From contig VHZZ01000409.1 of the NCBI GenBank assembly GCA_009801015.1, positions 1-20,280 on the forward strand: a stretch of 20,280 bases of DNA, read 5' to 3'. Under the pieces are notes generated by a model. It was not told where the DNA came from and made no database searches. It saw only the letters and a program-made list of their open reading frames with translations. The stretch's first letter is position 1; the number at the start of each line of letters is the position of its first letter. The stretch is from Silene noctiflora. Its lineage: Eukaryota; Streptophyta; Magnoliopsida; Caryophyllales; Caryophyllaceae. This document shows positions 18,038-20,280 of this stretch, one piece after another. A program made the translations under genes and the position numbers.

Positions 18038-18649
18038 TGTCACGGTCCGGTATTTCCGCCGGATCGTGGCGCGCACCCTTACCTGACTCTTAGGCAAGAT
18101 GCAAGCGACAACGGATCTTCGAACTAGTGAATCGCTCACTAGCACGATACTCGGGTCTCGGCAACACTCGACAGGATTGCAACGAGAGCGTCAAACACTA
18201 GTGCTTGTCAAGCACTAGGCATTCGTAATCGGTCTCGGGGTGTGAGTCGGGATCCTAGTGTCGATCCCTGAAACACGACTTGTTAATAAAGTGAAGGCAA
18301 AGAGTCGTTCACAACAAAGCAACAACAAGCAATACGAAGGCACAAGGTGGGAAGCAGACTTTCATTCACTAGTACTCCCCAAAGAGGGAAATTTGATAGT
18401 TTGACTCTTGTAGCATGAAACATTGAAAGTGCAGAATAGCGATACATTTTCTAAACACCTAAAAACGTATCTTAAACTAAAAACGAGACTCCAAGATTCG
18501 ACACGCAGGAAGTAGTCTTGGAGTACTAAATGTTACAAAAAAACAGAAATGGAAAAACATAAACGGAAATAAGAAATCTAAGGGCTCGAAGTGGAAGGAC
18601 CGCGCGCGCAAATTTCAAGGATTTTGTGCTACAAGTGCGGCTCCTTACA
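18038..18649 (-). repeat. 3' LTR of the Ty3/gypsy-type element (612 bp)
   Basis: On the minus strand the LTR starts TGTAAGGAGCCGCACTTG and ends ACCGTGACA, so it has the TG...CA ends, with a 3-base TGT/ACA inverted terminus. Directly upstream (18650-18662) lies a purine-rich AGGTGGGGGAGAA, a good polypurine tract. The outer flank CTAAG (18033-18037) is the candidate target duplication; its second copy and the 5' LTR lie beyond 20280. Confidence 0.8.
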
Positions 18650-18662
18650 TTCTCCCCCACCT
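18650..18662 (-). other. Polypurine tract of the LTR retrotransposon
   Basis: The minus strand reads AGGTGGGGGAGAA immediately before the TG of the 3' LTR. It is the expected plus-strand primer for reverse transcription. The TAG stop of the last open frame (18661-18663) overlaps it, so coding and priming sequences abut directly. Confidence 0.7.
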
Positions 18663-19386
18663 AATCTGTTGCCGCCCTCGGCAACGCCGCAGTCTTGAAC
18701 GGTGCTTCAGTGAGACGTCGTGCTTCGTGCTTGAGCTCTGGTTGTCCATGTTGTGTTGGGATTTGGCTTTCTCTGCACTCCGGCTTTGGCTTTCTTTGCA
18801 CTCCGGCTTGGGGCGAGTTTGACCACGCAATGATCGGCGTCATCTTCCCTTCAAGGATAGGCCGAAGCTCCTTGACATAGAAGTTGCCGAACATCATGTT
18901 CTCCAAGTTCACTCCTCGCTCCTTGCCCTCCATAAAATTCCACTTTGCCGCTGTCCGAATAAACATCTCTCGGGGACTCTCCAAACACTTGCTCCCATGG
19001 AACTCCCCCTTGTCTATCTTCACTGCGGTACCTGCATTCAAGGACATGTGAGATCTCCAGGACGCCAAATCAGCATTTCGGCGCGGCCCCCTGATGGTAC
19101 GAGGCCTTCTTTGGGTATCTCTGCCCTCATTGTCTACTCCTCGGTGAGGTAGACTCGTATCTCGTCTTCCAGGCCACTTAGCAGCGTAGTTAGCCAGGGT
19201 CTTGTTCGCCCTCGGTTCGGTGGAACCTTTAGGCATTCTCCAAGGTCGCATCCCTTGTTTCGGCGTCGGTATCACCCTCATAGCCGAAATTCGATGCTGC
19301 CCCTTGTCTTCGTCGCCGTCTACCGTGTTCACTACGATAGACCCCATTAGTAGCATTGATCCATCACTCGGCTTCAATACTACCAT
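18661..19386 (-). pseudogene. Post-protease region of the retrotransposon, no RT or integrase
   Basis: An open frame of about 241 codons follows the protease in a different frame. It starts with VVLKPSDGSMLLMGSIVV and DKGQHRISAMRV, a stretch that resembles the linker between protease and reverse transcriptase in related elements. The remainder has none of the RT, RNase H or integrase motifs (no YxDD, no HHCC, no DDE spacing). It includes a conserved-looking NLENMMFGNFYVKELRPILE segment of unknown role. Near 18765-18810 it holds a 23-bp tandem duplication (GGCTTTCT(C/T)TGCACTCCGGCTT). It ends at the polypurine tract. This is either the product of a large deletion or the domain of a non-autonomous family; I cannot decide from one copy. 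Confidence 0.6.
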
Positions 19387-19715
19387 ATCGCTTTCTGGAA
19401 GAACTCCATCCCGAGTACTAACTTGAAGTCATCCAACGGAACAGTGGTGAAGTCGAGCTTCCCTGCCCACTCACCCACTTGGACCGCGACCTTCTTAGCC
19501 ACTCCTTGGATGCGTCTCAATTTCCCATCCCGCAGAACTAGCCCCAACCGATCAGCTTTCTCTTTCGTAACAAAGTTGTGGGAGGCGCCCGAGTCGATCA
19601 AAGCTCGAGCTTGCTTCCCATTCACCATCATGTCCACGTACATGAGCCCGTTGGATTTCTTGGCGGGAGAGTCCACATACTTCCCCATCGCGCTGATCCT
19701 CTGAATGGCGCTCAT
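19380..19715 (-). pseudogene. Retroviral-type aspartic protease domain of the Ty3/gypsy-type element
   Basis: The frame encodes VNGKQARALIDSGASHNFVT with the catalytic DSG at 19587-19595, then KLDFTTVPLDDFKLVLGMEF, the second half of a pepsin-like retropepsin fold. The frame closes at IW followed by TAG, just where the next frame (18661-19386) begins, so a frameshift or small deletion lies near 19385. Upstream, a TAA near 19758 and a run of undetermined bases (N, 19772-19779) separate it from gag, so continuity with gag cannot be judged. The active site itself is intact. Confidence 0.8.
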
Positions 19716-19749
19716 CCGTGGTTGGTCGTCCTCATCACTCGAGTTTTCG

Positions 19750-20280
19750 TCATACTCTTAGTGATAGTCGGNCNANNNCCCCATCGAGACGTTCTTGAGC
19801 CCCCTTCGGCATCTTCTTGAACATGACATTGAACTCCGCCTTGTTCGGACAATCGGACATCTTATGAGGACCCTTGCACACAAAACACGCGAACGGTTTC
19901 TTCGCTGTCGAAGCAGTTGAGTTCCCCGCCTTAGAAGAAGAGCTTGAGGGCGAGTTCGTAGTGCTCGCCGATTGGGCTTGACTTCCTTGCGAGCGAAACC
20001 GACTGTTCCCGACTGAAATGCCGCTATTATGTGGCCTTTGTCCATTGTATCCACTTTGTGANGCACNAGCATTCGTCGTTGGTGTCACATCTCTTGGTGC
20101 CTCTCGCTCCCCGTGGAAGTCGAGAAGGCGCTCCGCAGCCGATATTGCTGAAAATAAGGTCTTGGGATTCTGTCTCATGACCTCGTGTTGAGCCCACCTC
20201 TTCAACCCGTCAATGAACTCGAATGTCCTATCTGTCTCGGACATCTCGGTAATCTCGAGCATGCATGCCGAGAATTCCCT
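19750..20280 (-). pseudogene. Gag polyprotein C-terminal part (capsid end and zinc knuckle), partial
   Basis: From the window edge the minus strand encodes the end of a Retrotrans_gag domain (SETDRTFEFIDGLKRWAQHEV). A Ser/Thr-rich, low-complexity linker follows, then the zinc knuckle CFVCKGPHKMSDC (about 19850-19893). It is a CX2CX3HX4C form common in plant gypsy Gag. Undetermined bases at 20062 and 20067 and at 19772-19779 interrupt the reading, so frame changes around them may be assembly artefacts. The N terminus lies outside the window. Gag packages the element's RNA in cytoplasmic particles. Confidence 0.8.

Larger units (their letters stand above)
18038..20280 (-). mobile_element. Ty3/gypsy-type LTR retrotransposon, 3' half, in a PP2C intron
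   Basis: In transcription order on the minus strand: gag end, protease, a tail without polymerase domains, polypurine tract and 3' LTR. The protease-to-LTR distance is only about 720 bases, where autonomous gypsy elements have about 3 kb of RT, RNase H and integrase. It is therefore non-autonomous as far as can be seen. Base composition is clearly more GC-rich than the surrounding intron. It is oriented the same way as the PP2C gene, so its LTR polyadenylation signals would face the gene's transcript. Confidence 0.8.

Noticed and set aside
17816..18127. Ser-Val-Gln-rich protein
   Set aside because: The frame is a by-product of the TTCAG repeats and runs into the LTR.
1..20280. A novel multi-gene system, CRISPR array, or prokaryotic-style operon
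   Set aside because: All recognisable genes are ordinary plant nuclear genes or transposon parts, with no functional cluster or regularly spaced repeat array.

Overview
This is nuclear DNA of a flowering plant, almost certainly a eudicot. The genes have small exons with GT-AG introns, the intergenic DNA is AT-rich, and plant-type transposable elements (TEs) are abundant. Degenerate ends resembling repeats common in Caryophyllales hint at that order, but this is weak evidence. I see no bacterial, organellar or CRISPR-like content, and no new multi-gene system.

Layout. 1-305 looks like a truncated LTR on the minus strand. 306-1928 is AT-rich with no recognisable gene. 2008-2994 (+) encodes a small plant protein with the PFLWEEVPGRP-type motif of DUF688 proteins. 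3248-4968 (-) is a four-exon gene for the KEOPS/EKC subunit Pcc1, assembled here from exons of 41 to 115 bases that no single long ORF reveals. Upstream of it are a telo-box and a tRNA-derived SINE (5122-5335). 5541-6697 is a Mutator-like element with long inverted ends; a Tourist/PIF-Harbinger MITE (6365-6658) sits inside its right end. 6943-7323 is a hAT-like MITE with a perfect 8-bp target duplication. 7573-12833 (+) is a complete nine-exon TAP46 gene (PP2A regulatory subunit, TOR pathway, 400 aa); its introns hold another hAT-like MITE and an inverted-repeat element. 13836-15146 (-) is a decayed F-box-associated-domain gene. 15712-17529 (-) holds the last three exons of a PP2C phosphatase resembling Arabidopsis PP2C76. 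The next intron of that gene contains a MITE with TTCAG repeats (17812-18033), and a Ty3/gypsy-type LTR retrotransposon (18038 to the window end) lies directly against it. This element has gag and protease, but no reverse transcriptase or integrase between protease and its 3' LTR.

The genes form no pathway cluster. TAP46 (TOR signalling) and Pcc1 (tRNA t6A modification) both serve protein synthesis, and both carry a telo-box AAACCCTAA just upstream of the start codon. The most notable points are the hidden Pcc1 gene, the two nested transposon insertions that can be read base by base, and the gag-protease-only retrotransposon inside a phosphatase intron in the gene's sense direction.
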